DNA of 64,000 nt from Balaenoptera acutorostrata (Eukaryota; Chordata; Mammalia; Artiodactyla; Balaenopteridae): the NCBI RefSeq assembly GCF_949987535.1, contig NC_080080.1, forward strand, positions 60,920,668-60,984,667. The letters are read 5' to 3'. Positions 12,270 through 24,496 of this stretch are shown piece after piece (within the stretch, counting starts at the first letter, position 1; the number at the start of each line of letters is the position of its first letter). Under the pieces are notes generated by a model. The model searched no databases. It was not told the origin of the DNA and saw only the letters and a list, made by a program, of their open reading frames with translations. The position numbers were made by a program, and so were the translations under genes.

Positions 12270-12317
12270 ATGGTATCTGTCATTCTCTGTTCTTTTCCAC
12301 TAAGCATTATATATATG

Positions 12318-12378
<61 letters not shown>

Positions 12379-13399
12379 CTCACATCTTCTTTATCCATTC
12401 ATCTGTTGATGGGCACTTGGGTTACTTCAGTATCTTGGCTACTGTAAATAGTGCTGCTATGAACACTGAAGTGCATATATCTCTTCAAATTAGTGTTTTC
12501 ATTTTTTTTCTGGATATATACCCAGGAGTGCAATTGCTGGATCATATGGTATTAATAGTTCTATTTTTAGTTTTGTGAGGAACTTCCATACTGTTTTCCA
12601 TAATGTCTGCACCAATTTACACTCTTACCAACAGTATACAAGTATTCCCTCTTCTCTACATCCTCAACAACATTTGTTATTTGTGACAGTATTCTGTCAG
12701 GTGTGAGGTGATATCATTGTTTTTTTGATTTGCATTTCTCTAAAGATTAGTGATGTTGAGGATGTTTTCATGTGCCTGTTAGCCATCAGTATGTCAACTT
12801 TGAAAAATGTCTCTATACAGGTCTTCTGCTGATTTAAAATTTTGTTCTTATTTTTGTTTATTTGATATTGAGTTGTATGAGCTGTTTATATACTTTGGAT
12901 ATTAAACCCCTGTAGGTCAGATCATTTGGAAATGTTTTCTCCTATTCTGTAGGTTGTCTTTTCATTTTGTCAATGATTTCCTATGCTTTGCAAAAGATTT
13001 TAAGTTTAATTAGGTCCCATTTGTTTATTTTTGCTTTTGTTTCCTTTGCCTTAGGAGACAGATCAAAGAAATATTGCTACATGTCAAAGAGCGTTCTGCT
13101 TATGTTCTCTTCTAGGAGTTTTATGGTCTCAGGACTTGTATTAAAGTCTTTAATACATTTTGAGTTTATTTGTTTATATTGTGTGAGAAAGTGTTCTAAT
13201 TTCATTCTTTTACATGTAACTGTCCTGTTTTCCCAACACCACTTATGGAAGAGACTGTCTTTTCTTCTCTATATTTTCTTGCTTCCTTTGTTGTAAATTA
13301 ATTGATCATAGGTGTGTGAGTTTTTTTCTGGCCTCTTTCTTCTGTCATGTTAATCTAAGTGCGTGTTTCTGTGCTAGTACCATACTGTTTTGATTACTG
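12270..13399 (-). pseudogene. L1 ORF2 C-terminal remnant
   Basis: The reverse strand matches the L1 ORF2 C-terminal coding region in collinear order with the ORF2 of the sense L1 at 53.3-60.6 kb (about 58990-60100), but frameshifts and stops break every frame. It is the downstream part of the same ORF2 as the reverse transcriptase remnant at 13870-14880, separated from it by the nested insertion. Confidence 0.8.
12306..12372. repeat. (TA)n tract inside the L1
   Basis: An almost pure TA dinucleotide run of about 65 bp, with GTATGT interruptions at its left side, lies within the antisense L1 ORF2/3' UTR junction region. It probably expanded after insertion. Confidence 0.97.
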
Positions 13400-13869
13400 T
13401 AGCTTTGTGTTTATTTTTTTACATTTTATTTTATTTCATTGGCTTATAGTTGATTTACAATGTTGTGTTAGTTTCAAGTGTACAGCAAAGTGATTCAGTT
13501 ATACATACAATTATTAAGTTATACATACATATATATCTTTTTTTCAGATTTTTTCCCTTCTAGATTATTACAAAATATTGAGTATAGTTCCCTATGCTAT
13601 ACAGTAGGTCCTTATTGGTTATCTATTTTATATACAGTAGTGTGTATATGTTAATCCCAAACTCCTAAAGTGTCCCTCCCCCACTTTCCCCTTTGGTAAC
13701 CATAAATTTGTTTTCTATGTCTGAGGGTCTCTTTTTGTTTGTATATAAATTCATTTGCCATTTTCAGCAGTATGGATGGACATAGAAATTAATCATACTA
13801 AGTGAAATAAGCCAGACAGGGAAACATGAATGTCATATGATATTGCTTCTATGTGGAATCTAGCTTTGT
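13400..13869 (-). mobile_element. Nested twin-primed L1 insertion with 9-bp TSD
   Basis: The host L1 sequence '..ctgtagctttgtagttta..' is interrupted. TAGCTTTGT occurs at 13400-13408 and again at 13861-13869, flanking an insert at 13409-13860. The left part (13411-13750) is an antisense L1 3' UTR with a T-rich start (the A-tail). The right part (about 13755-13860) is L1 sequence in the opposite, sense orientation, taken from just upstream of the left part in the L1 map. An inverted 5' segment with a small loss at the junction is the hallmark of twin priming. Confidence 0.82.
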
Positions 13870-14880
13870 AGTTTAATATGAAGTTAGGGAGCATGATACT
13901 TCCAGCTTTGTTCTTTTTCTCAAGATTGTTTTGGCAATTCAAAGACTTTTGTGGTTCCATATGGACTTTTGCATGATTTTTCTAGTTCTATGAAAAATGT
14001 CATGAGTGTTTTGATAGGGATTACATTAAATCTGCAGATTGCTTTTGATAGCATGCCCATTTTAACAATATTAGTACTTCCAATCCAAGAGCACAGGATA
14101 CGTTTTGATTTCTTTGTATCATCTTAAATTTCTTTCATAAATATTTCATAGTTTTCAGAATATAAGTATTTCCCCTCCTTGGTTAAATTTATCCCAGGTA
14201 TTTTATTCTTTTTGATGCAATTTTAAACAAGTTTTTTTAAAGTTTCTCTTTCTGATAGTTCATTATTAACAGAAAAGCAACAGATTTATGTGTAGTAATC
14301 TTGTATCCTGCAACTTTGCTGAATTCATTTGTTAGTTCTTTGGTGTAGACTTTAGGGTTTTCTACATAGAGTATCATGTTATTTGCAAATACTGTTAGTT
14401 TTACTTCTTCCCTTCCAATCTGGATGCTTTTTATTTTTTCTTGTCTAACTGCTGTGGTTAGGACTTCCAATATTATGTTCAATGGAAGTGGCAAAACTGG
14501 GCATCCTTATCCTGTTCTTGATTTTAGAGGAAAAAACTTTCAGCTTTTCACCATTGAATATGATGTTAGCTGTGGGATTATCATAAATAACCTTTATTAT
14601 GTTGAGAAATGTTCCCTCTATACCAACTTTGATAAGAGTTTTTGTCATGATCAGATGTTGAATTCGGTCAAATGCTTTTTCTGCATCTGTGGAGATGATC
14701 ATATGATTTTTATCCTTCATTTTACTAATGTAAAATTAATCATTTTGATTGATTTGTGAATATTGAATCATCCTTGAGTCCCTGGAATAAATCCAACTTG
14801 ATCATGTTTTATGATGCCTTTTATATGTTGTTGGATTTTGTTTCCTTTTTTCAGGTTAAGGATGTTTTCAGCCATAATTT
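13870..14880 (-). pseudogene. L1 ORF2 reverse transcriptase remnant
   Basis: Reverse-strand frames at 14237-14494 and 14445-14720 carry L1 reverse transcriptase sequence: [11 protein letters not shown] (motif A region), [16 protein letters not shown], and [12 protein letters not shown] at the catalytic motif C. The two catalytic aspartates of FADD are both replaced by asparagine here (FANN). Frames overlap in different registers, so at least one frameshift separates them. Confidence 0.85.
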
Positions 14881-15099
14881 TATCAATTATATTTTATATC
14901 CCTTTCTCTCTTCTCCTCTGGGACCCCTAAAATGCAAAATGTTAGCATGTTTGATGTTTTCCCAGAGGTCCCTTAAAGTATCCTCATTTTTAAAAATTTG
15001 TTATTATTTTTGCTTTTCTGATTGAGTGATTTTCATTATTCTATCTTCCAGATAACTTATTGTTCTTCTGTAACACCTAATCTGTTGTTAATTCTTTCT

Positions 15100-15336
15100 A
15101 TTGTATTTTTCCTTTCAGTCGTTGTATTCTTCAGCTCTGACTGGTTCTTTTTTAATATCTTCTAGTCCTTTGTTGAAATTCTCATTCTTTTTGTCTATTA
15201 TTTTCCCCTGTTCAGTTATCATTTTTATTACTATTGCTTTGAACTTTCTATCAAGTAAATTATTTACCTCTGTTTCATCAGGCCTTGTTTCAGGGTTGTT
15301 TTTTTTTTTTTTTTCTCTCATTTTTTTGAAACACAT
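15100..15336 (-). pseudogene. L1 ORF1-region remnant
   Basis: A reverse-strand frame of 73 codons (15115-15336) is lysine- and glutamate-rich and resembles the N-terminal part of an L1 ORF1 or its 5' junction. An A-run (T-run on + at 15299-15316) interrupts it. Only a fragment is present, and the assignment to ORF1 rather than 5' UTR is tentative. Confidence 0.5.
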
Positions 15337-15339
15337 TCC

Positions 15340-16556
15340 CTCTGTCCTCTCATTTTGCTTAACTTTCTCTGTCTCTGGGAAATTAGGTGAAACAGTTACC
15401 TATTCTGGTCCTAAAGGTGTGCCCTTGTGTGGGAGTGTCCGTATGCATTCTGTGGCTGCCAGTAGGTTTGGTGAGAGAGTTGGATCTGAAGTGAGCATCG
15501 TCCACATCTTCTTTCAGGGAGTGCTGGCAGCCACAACCTTGGTCGGGAAGTAAGGTTGGAGTTGGAGGGGCTAGAGCTAAATTCATGTGCAGGCTAGGGC
15601 TGCTTCTATGCTCAATGGTCATTACTGTACTATGGTAATGATCCCTGAGGGAGTTGGGTTTCTCCCGGGTGTCATGGTAGTCTCCACTTTGGTTCAGGTC
15701 ATGGCCGAGGCCTGAGGGCTTGGGCCTACACTTCTGTGTTGGTTGCACTTTTTTCCTGATGTGAGCTCCTTGGTTAAAGTCTGAGTCGGGGCTGGAGCAG
15801 TTGGTGACACACTACTGAGCTAGTTTTGTTACCATAGGCAATGGCTGTACGTTCCCTGGAAGTAGTTTCACTTCTCTTAAATGTGGGTAGGGACATGCTT
15901 GCTGGAAATGGCTGCCTCTACCCTGGTTAGAGGCAGGATCAGGACCCAGTAATGTCTAACTGTGCACACTCTCCTTGGCAACAGCAGCCTCTACCTTAGT
16001 GAGGAGCAGAAAGAGGAGCTGGAGCAGGAGCCTGGTACAGGCTGGCAGGCAAGCTGGGGTGGTCCTGCAAGTCAACCAGAGCCCCAGGCAGTTTTCAATC
16101 TGCTGCCTCCACACTGAGGCCAAGAGTAAGCAAGACTGTGTGCACACTCTTCAGGAGAAGAATCTTTGTTTCTTATAGCCCTTTGGTAAACTCCACTGGG
16201 TTTCAAACAAGCTAAGAGGGCTTTTCTCCCTGGTGTCAGATCCCAAGGGCTGGGGTGCCTAATATGTGACTCAAACCCCTTCCTCCCCAGGGAAGACCCC
16301 AGAGCACATGATATCCTCCTCCTCTTCTGGGTACCCCCACAAGGGGTGTGGGTCCCAACCTGATCATTTTTCCTTCTGTCCTACCAAACTCTGTGTGTAT
16401 CTTTCTTTACAGCCTTTGTTGTAGAAGAGCTGTTCTGCCAGATTCCAGGTCATTTTCAGCAAGAGTTGTTCCACATGTAGTTGCATTTTTTTTCGTTTTA
16501 TTCGGGGAGTTGAGCTCAGCATTCTCTTACACCACCATCTTGATCTCCACTCTCTA
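15340..16556 (-). promoter_or_regulatory. L1 5' UTR (former internal promoter), antisense
   Basis: A GC-richer stretch leads into the L1 5' terminus. The reverse-strand start carries CAAGATGGTGG (16532-16542 on +, as CCACCATCTTG), a YY1-type site about 12-15 nt from the inferred first base. The sense L1 has the same motif at the same distance from its start (53341-53351). Activity today is doubtful given the decay. Confidence 0.7.
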
Positions 16557-18179
16557 AAACACTTTTAGTTGAGCAGTGCAATGTTCTCACAAAGTATTTT
16601 GCACATCAAAACTTCTCTTTTTGCTTGATGCAAATGGACCTTCATGCCAGAATGAGAGGCAGATACCACTCTGCTTGTCTTCTCTTTTCATATCCTCACC
16701 TAATAAATAAATAAATAAGTAAATTGATCAATACTCTTAAGATGGAAACTGAATCTTGCCCTGCCTCTTTTAGACCTCATATAAAGATTACATGTATCTA
16801 TTCCTACAAATATTTGAATATTTCCTTCAAGTAGGAAATGTGTTAAAGAACCTTGCAAATAACATCAGAAATTTACAATAGTAATTTAAAAATATCTATT
16901 GGAGAAAATCCCTAAGGCATTCAAGGTGATGAAAGCAGGTGTGATACTGGCTATTTAGTAGGGAACTGATATATTGAGTATGACAAATATTTCCAAATAC
17001 ACTAGGCTTTTGTTCAGTCAAGTGCAACACCTTTTCTAAGTAATGTAGGCAGGAACTATCTAACCCCCAAATTTTCTTTAATTATAGTATCAGTATCAGC
17101 AATCATAAAATTACATTGTGTTCTCCATCCTATATTTTTTTTTTAAAAAGAAAGAAAATGTGCAGTGGGCTATGATTTACTTTCATGGATACAAAAATAC
17201 ACAATTACAGACAGTGAAAATAAATGTTGAAAGATGACATCAATATGGTATAAATCCAGAGAGAGAGAGTTTTCATTAACATTATTTTAGTTACCTTCAA
17301 AACCTCTGATTTAAAGACCTCTCAGAATACATGTATGTAAGAATATGTAGGATGAAAACATATGCCTTGGAATTCTTTTAATTATACATTCTGTGCAGAA
17401 ATATCTGTATTAATGAAATGTTGCTTTCATACCCTTCTCTACAATGCTCTCAATTTCTATGGATGGAAAGATTTCCATATCTAAAATATAAGACATTATG
17501 CCCAATACAACCTAAAGAAAGCTATTGTCACAAAACATTATATGCCATCTCATCCTGACACATTTAACTCCTCAGGGAAAAACAAATGTCATAAAAATCT
17601 TGCCAGTCTCACAATAGTAACAATCCAATATGGCTACCTACCTCTTAGCATCAAATTATGTTTTCTGTTCGGCTAACACAAAGCCTTTTTCCAATGTCCA
17701 CATTTAATAATGTGCCTATTATACATAAATAAAAATATTCTAAGCTTAAAACAAATACGAAAAATCAGGAGAGCAGATGAAAAATGCATATAGTGATTTC
17801 ATTTCTGTGGTGTTAATAGCTGACATGTGATTAAGTTAACTCTAGCCTAAGTATTATTATTACTATGTTTTAGTATTTCTGGACTTTTAATTACTTGACA
17901 TGATGTGTGTCAACTTGCTATTCACATATCTCTATTTTCAGTTTTATTGTTTTCTGTCATACTTACATTGTCATTTTTTTCTGTTAATATTTTAATTTAA
18001 TGGTAACCATGGAAAGCTTCTAACCCTTATGTTTCTGAATATAAATCTTAATGAAAATGGCCCCAGCAGTTTTGATTCTGTTTTCTGTTGTTTCTAACTG
18101 GCTGAAAGCTATGAATGTTGAGTACAACTGACTCTTTCAAAAGGAATCCAGCAGAGACTGAATTAGAGACACTGTGTGA
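16557..18179. other. Unique DNA
   Basis: AT-rich, no gene recognised. An (AAAT)n tract lies at about 16700-16720 and a T-run at 17135-17143. Confidence 0.4.
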
Positions 18180-18580
18180 AAAGAGTTAATTGAAGTGGTT
18201 CTACCTCAGGGATTTTCATGAGATTTCAAGATACTGGCTGGAGTCACAATCATTTGAAAGTTTGACTGTGGCTAGAAGATTTACTTTCAAGGTAGCTCAT
18301 TTACATAGCAAGTTGGTACTGGTGTCAGCAGAAGAACTCAATTTTTCCACATGGACCACTCCGTGGGACTCTTTGAAGTCTGGTATCTGACTATTCCCAA
18401 AGAGCAAGGTGTAAGCAGCCACATTTTTTTTATGACTTAAAAGTCATACACCATCACTTCATCAGGTCCATTTCATCACACACATCAGTCCTTTTCCCCG
18501 TGGAAGGTACCAGCCAAGTGTATGAACACCAGGAGGCAGAAATATTGAGGACCATCATGGTGCCTTGTTACCAGAGAATA
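18180..18580 (+). repeat. Degenerate ancient interspersed repeat (probably LTR type)
   Basis: Several spaced segments match a widespread mammalian repeat by memory of its layout: 'gtagctcatttacatagcaagttgg' near 18290, 'tatgacttaaaagtcatacaccatcacttc' near 18431 and 'gtatgaacaccaggaggcag' near 18520. I cannot name the family with confidence, and the ends are approximate. Confidence 0.45.
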
Positions 18581-19418
18581 TGTGATAGGAGAGGAGGTAT
18601 TTAATATGCACTTGAGCTATTACAAGAAATGAAAAGGTCCTGCTACCTCAATTCAAAAGGGAGAAAAATCACCTGTTTTTTACTTTGTGCATTTTGATTG
18701 ATTAATAATGGTGATAGACTATTTGATATATTAATTTTACTCATATCAAATTGTCTGTTACTTTCAGTCTTCTTTCATCAAATCTAATTATTTCAACCCA
18801 TTTATAATTTGTTTCATTCTTCTTTCAGCTTTTCTACTTTAGTTTTTTTTCAATTCATAATCACAAATGTTGAGGTGAATAGGTTTGAAGTGATGCTGAG
18901 TCAAAGGGAAGAAAGCTAAGGTATCTCACTATTAGTTCATTACAGTGATGTCATTAAAGTCTTATTTTGCACTACAATTCTATGCTATTTTGCTAAGAAA
19001 CATTAAAAAGTTTTTTTTAAAATAAAGATATTACTTGTAAAATTCACATAACTTTCTGACCTTTTGTTGTAATGTTGTTAAAGTAAAATTTTATTACTAA
19101 ATGATAAAATATGGTAGAGAATATGAAAGCAATAGTTGGCATTAAGAAAGTAGAAAATGTTGAATTTTTTTTTTTTTAAAGACAAGAAGAAAGAAAAGGA
19201 GGAAAATTGAGAACATAGATTAAGGTTACAAACTCAAATACATACAGGGAACAGGCAGGTAACATAAATGGGTAAAGAAAGGCTAAGTGGACATTGTAGA
19301 AAACTGAGAAGATGCCACTCTTAAAGAGGGCAGTGAATATGAAGCCCATGTCAATTTTTGAAATAACTATTCTCGTACTAATAAAAAGAAACTAGAAATA
19401 TGAACTTTTAGGGGAACT
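18581..19418. other. Unique DNA
   Basis: Nothing recognised beyond short A/T runs. Confidence 0.4.
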
Positions 19419-19724
19419 CTTTTTATGTAACAGCTTTATTGCTATGTGATTAACATACAATAAAATGCACCCTTTTAAAGTGCAAAATACACTGTTTTGC
19501 AGTATATTCGGTTGCACAACCATCACCACTATCCAATTTTAGAACATTTTCATCACACCAAAAAGAAACCCTGTACCCATTAGCAATCAACTCCCATTTG
19601 TCTCTCCACACAGTTCATGGCAATGTCAACCACTAATCTACTTTCTGTCTCTATGAACTTGCCTATTATGGATATTTTATATAAATGGGATTATATAACA
19701 TGTCCTTTTTCAGTGTTTTTTTCT

Positions 19725-20348
19725 GCTTATGTTATATACGTGAGCCAAAGATGGCTTCTCTACATTAGTCTTATGTTGTTGGCTTCTTCATAGCAGGCTA
19801 GCACCTGTTAGCTCAAAAGCTCACTGACATCAAACTCAAATTGTTACACATCCCGTTGTTTTTAAATAAAGCCCAAATAAGCAGATTTTTAGCCATAAAG
19901 CAGCCACTGCTGCCCTTCAGATATTTCTGGTCTAGAGAAACTGCACTCAACATCTACTAGCTATAGATAAGATCAAATCCAAGGCTCTAGTGACCCAAGC
20001 CATTGTTGCCCTTCAGAGATATCTGACCCAGACTCTGCCCATGGTGTTGTGCAGCAACATCACCTAGACACATAAACTCTCCTCTCTGATTCTTCTCCTT
20101 CTCTTTGTGAGTTCCTCACTCTGCTCCTCTGTGAGTACCCTTGCCCTTCTCCTCTTTTTGGTGATGGTCCTCATACCATAGCCTCTGAAAAGTTTCATAC
20201 TATGAGGGGCTCTCTTCCCCATCCCACCTCCAAATGCAAACCTGCCAAAGTGTTGCCCACATAAAGCTCATTATGTACTACTATCACCTCATGGTTATAT
20301 GTATTTTTCTTGACCAGCTTTGAAATTCTTCAAAATCACTACAGCTTA
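19725..20348. mobile_element. Solo LTR inserted in the L1, 5-bp TSD GCTTA
   Basis: L1 sequence stops at 19729 and resumes at 20344. The insert (19730-20343, 614 bp) begins TG and ends CA, and the pentamer GCTTA flanks it at 19725-19729 and 20344-20348. An AATAAA signal lies at about 19866. TG...CA ends with a 5-bp duplication are typical of a retroviral LTR (ERVL or ERV1 type). No internal proviral sequence is present, so it is a solo LTR formed by LTR-LTR recombination. Family unassigned. Confidence 0.82.
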
Positions 20349-20534
20349 ACACAATGTTTTCAAGATTCATTCATACTGTAGCATGTATCAATACTTCATT
20401 TTTTAATTGTTAAATAATATATTATTTATGGATATACCACATTTTGTTTATACATTCATCAGTTGATGGACATTTGGATTGTTTCCACTTTGGACTACTA
20501 TACTAGTATGTATATTCTTATACAAGTTTTTACA

Positions 20535-20594
20535 TGGTTATATACCTAGGAATAGAATTTTTCTTGGTTATATACCTAGGAGTAGAATTTCTGT
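20535..20594. repeat. Tandem duplication, 30-bp unit, two copies
   Basis: The segment containing 'ggttatatacctagga' occurs twice with a period of exactly 30 bp (TATACCTAGG at 20541 and 20571). It is a local duplication inside the L1 ORF2 C-terminal region. Confidence 0.9.
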
Positions 20595-21060
20595 GTAATA
20601 TGCTAACTCTATGTTTAACATTTTGAGGAACTGCCAAACTCTTTTCCAAAATGGCTGCTTCATTTTACAATCCCACCAGCAATGTACTATGGTTCCAATT
20701 TCTCCATATCTTGCCAACACTTGTTATTGTCATAGTTCTAATAGTTTTTTGTTGTTGTTTGTTTTTTTATGAGGAATGAGGCTGATTCTTAGTTTGTTAA
20801 GTGATTTTTGTCATGAAAATATTTTGGATTTTGCCAATTACATTTTCTGCATCTACTGAGATAATCATGACATTTTGCCCTTTATTCTATTAATATAGTA
20901 TATTATATGCATTGATTTTTCAGATGTTAAACCAATCTTGGATTCTAGGAGTAGATTAGTTTGTCATAATGTATAATTCTTTTCCTATATTGCTTCACTT
21001 GGTTTCTGGGTATTTTATTGAGAATTTTTGCTTCTGTATTCATAAAATATTGGTCTGTAG

Positions 21061-21093
21061 TTTGTTTTTGTTTTGTTTTGTTTTGTTTTGTTT
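21061..21093. repeat. (TTTTG)n tract
   Basis: A pentanucleotide TTTTG repeat of about six units within the antisense L1. Confidence 0.93.
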
Positions 21094-23690
21094 CTTGCAA
21101 TGTCATGGTCTGGTTTTGGTGTCAGAGTAATCCTGGCCGCATAGAATGAGTTTACAAATTGTTTCCACTCCTTCTATTTTTGGAAGAATTTAAAAATGAT
21201 TGGTATTATTTATTCTGTGAATCTTTGATAGAATTTACCAGTGAAGCCATGGGGATAATTCTGTGGAAAGCATTTTGATTACTAATACAATCACTCATTA
21301 TTGAGATTTTCTTCTTGTTTTTGAGTCAATTTCAGAAGTTAGTGTCTTTTAAGAAATTTGTCTAGCTTGAATTGACAGCTATTAAATTGAAAATATACAA
21401 AAAAATTGGATCCAATTTAGCTCCATTTCATTTACCACTTTTTGTTATTTTTGTCACATAAAATACATCTTTGTTCACTTTAAACCCATTGCACAGATGT
21501 ATAATAATTTTTTAATGTAGTTGTCATTTAGATTCTATGGAAGAAGTATTGTAAACAAACATACATTAATACTATGTTTTATATTTGCCTATGTAGATAT
21601 TTTTGTGGATGATCTTTACATATTTGTATGGATTTAGTTACTGCTTAATGCTCTTTCATTTCTGCCTGAAGGATTTTCTTTAACATTTCTTGTTGAGCAG
21701 GCTGGTTTGTGAAAAGTTATATGGAATTTCTAAACTTTTCTTTATTATTGAAGAATAGTTTTAATGAAAATAAGACTCTTTTTTTGACATTTTTATTTAG
21801 CACTTTGAATATGTTATTCCACTTCCTTCTGGCCTCCATGATTACTGATGTTAAATCAATTGTTATTATTGTGCATTATAAATAACTTTTCTTATGCTGC
21901 TTTAAAGATTTTCTATTTGTTTTTTTCTTTCAGTACTTTGACAGTGACTTCCTAAGTGTGGATCTCTTTGAGTTTATCATAGTTGGAGTACATGGAGCTT
22001 CTTGGATGTTCTTTGCAACAGTTGGGAATACTTGGTTATTATTTCTTTATATTCTTTCTGCTTCTTAATTTTTCTCCTCTCCTGGGAATGCTATTATGCA
22101 TATGTTAGTGTTCTAGATGATCCACCATATATCTCTGAGGTTCTTTAAATTGTTTTCTTTCTTTTCTTTTTCCTGTTCCTCAGACTGGATAATTTCAATT
22201 GTCTTATATTCAAGTTTGCTGATTCTTTCTCTGACAGCCCAAATATGTTGCTGAGCTGCTATAGCAAATTGTTCACATCAATTTTTTTTTATTTTCTACT
22301 TCAGAATTTTTGTTTTACAAAATTTCTTCAGAATTATTTTTTAATAATTTCTATTTCTTGATTGATAATACACGTTTGGTGAGACATTGTATTGTAGTTG
22401 TACTTTCCTTCAATCCTTTAGCCATGGTTTCCTGATTATATTTATTATAGCCTATTTAAACTCTTGTGTAGTAAGGTCATCATCTGGGCTTCCTCAAGGA
22501 CTATTTCTGTTGATCTCCCCCTCCCCCCACCTGGGTATGGTCAATACTTTCCTTTTTATTTGTATGTATCATTTTAGTTGTTGTTGAAACTGGACTTTTA
22601 AATAATATAATGTGACAACTCTGGAGGTCAGGTTTCCTCTCCCCCTTCAGAGTTTGTTTCTGTTGCTCTTTGTTCTTGCTGTTTTTATTCCCATTTGTTT
22701 ATTTAGTGACTACTCTAAACTGATTACAAGCCTATATGTTTGCCATGTGCAGCCATTGAAGTCTTTGCTTAGTTAGCTTAGTAGTGACCTGTTGTTTGAC
22801 TGAGATTTTCTTAATGTCTTGAAACTTAAAGACTTCCAACCTTTCACCAAGAACCTCTGTGTATGTGTGTGTTGGGGCACACCTCCAGCACTCCAGCAGT
22901 TTAAATCTCTCTGTAGCCTCATTTCCTGCTTGGACAGAGTCTTGAGGCTTAGCCAGAGATGAAAGATAAGGGCCTTCTCAGGTCTTTCCTGGACATGAAA
23001 ATAGCCTTACACATGTGCATGCAATTCTATATCTACAGAAGTATGTCAGAATGTTCCAAAGACACTTGTGGGTATCTCATTCCCTAGCAATTCCTTTTCA
23101 ATGTTTTGGTCAGCCTCTTATTTTCCCTATCTCATATTGCCAACTCAGGCATTGTGATGTTAAACAATTGCCCTGTTTTGTTTTGTTTTTTGTTTTGTTT
23201 GTTTTGACTAACTTTAGGAAGAGCTTTTCCCTCTGAACAAGTTCTGCGTTAGATCTGATAAAGATAGGTCCTATGAATGGATCTTTTCCAAGAAGCTATA
23301 GAAATGTCGAGTATTGATAATTCTCTGAGGATGGGGTCTGGGGGAGGTTTCTAATCCTACTTCCTTCTGCAGTGACTGCTGGGTGCTCACTTTCAAATCT
23401 ATCTTGGTTGTAGGGCTTGGTTTTCAAGAGCCCCATGGAGTTGGGGAGAAAAAGGTGAAAATAGGATGAGTTAAAATGTCCCAGTGCTCACTCTTACAGA
23501 GAGTCAGCTGTTTTTCTTGGAAAAACATTCTTAGGATTGTTGCAAGATTTGGGTTAATTGCCAAGTTTCTAAAGAAGTTAATTTTGACAATTTTTCCAGT
23601 GTTCTTTTTGCTTCAATGGAGGAGTGAATTTTTTGGAAGTCATTACTCTGTCATTCCAGAAGTTCTTCCAATTCTCTCATTTTGAAATGT

Positions 23691-24496
23691 TGAATATTCT
23701 ATTATTTTTTTCTGAATTTTTCAGTGTGTTTCAAACAAACATATCTATGGGCAGCATATAGCCACAGAAAGAGATACAGCTTGTAATTGCTTACATAAAC
23801 TCATGTAGTGAAGGTCTACAATATTAACTGAACACCATTTGATAAGAAACTACTGATATAGAGAGTTTCTTAATACTATCTCTTTATTACAGTAATAAGA
23901 ATGAAATAATGTTATTTTATAATCAGTGAAAAATTAAATTGTTTACTGTCATATTTGTATAAATCAGTAAAGTGAGTAGTTTATTTTAAAAATGTTATTA
24001 AAGCAGAAAATGACAATTTTAAACACACAGATTAGGGAGTCCTTTCTCAGGCTGCAGATATTTTGGTTAAATTGTGAGTCTTAACATATCTGTAAAATTC
24101 ACTTCTATAGACCACATCATTCTTTACTGAAGATATACTCTTATTCTTGAATCACAAGTTATTTTTGACTCCCTGTTCACTAGTTTAGATTGTACCACCT
24201 CCTTTTCCTTTCAAACAAGTGCCAGAAATTGTTTCTATATATTCATATATATAGGGAAGACTAGTTTGGCAGCTAGATGAAGACAGAGGATGTTCTCTCA
24301 TGATAACAGTGAGGCATTGGGGTGAAAAAAGGAAATGAGAAGCATAAACTAGAGTAGAAAGTCTTCTATAGCATGCTAAATGTCTTGGGGTGAATTTAAA
24401 TACACTTTAGAGTTGGGAAGCTAGAGGCAGATGCATATGGAACTAGTTAAGAGGATTTGGAAGACAAAACATTATTTTTCCTTTTCTCTCCAGAAC
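23691..24496. other. Unique DNA
   Basis: No repeat or gene recognised. Confidence 0.4.

Larger units (their letters stand above)
11945..16556 (-). mobile_element. Antisense L1 with intact 5' terminus and internal deletion
   Basis: On the reverse strand the order is 5' UTR (16556-15340), a fragment of the ORF1 region (15336-15100), reverse transcriptase and C-terminal parts of ORF2 (about 14880-12270), then the 3' UTR (12270-11945). Most of ORF1 and the endonuclease half of ORF2 are missing near 14880-15100. A second L1 fragment is nested at 13409-13860. The element is heavily mutated and inactive. It keeps the L1 5' terminal motif CAAGATGGTGG, so it was inserted full length. Confidence 0.88.
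19419..23690 (-). mobile_element. Old antisense L1M-type element
   Basis: The reverse-strand order runs from an L1M 5' UTR (about 23690-21500) through ORF2 fragments (about 21370-20740) to the 3' UTR near 19419. The central coding part is largely missing near 21370-21500. The 3' segment is split by a solo LTR at 19730-20343. Sequence is highly diverged and no usable frame remains. Confidence 0.8.

Noticed and set aside
15101..15553. 150-codon + strand frame, hydrophobic and serine/phenylalanine-rich
   Set aside because: It is the antisense of the L1 5' UTR/ORF1 region. The apparent membrane character comes from T-rich DNA.
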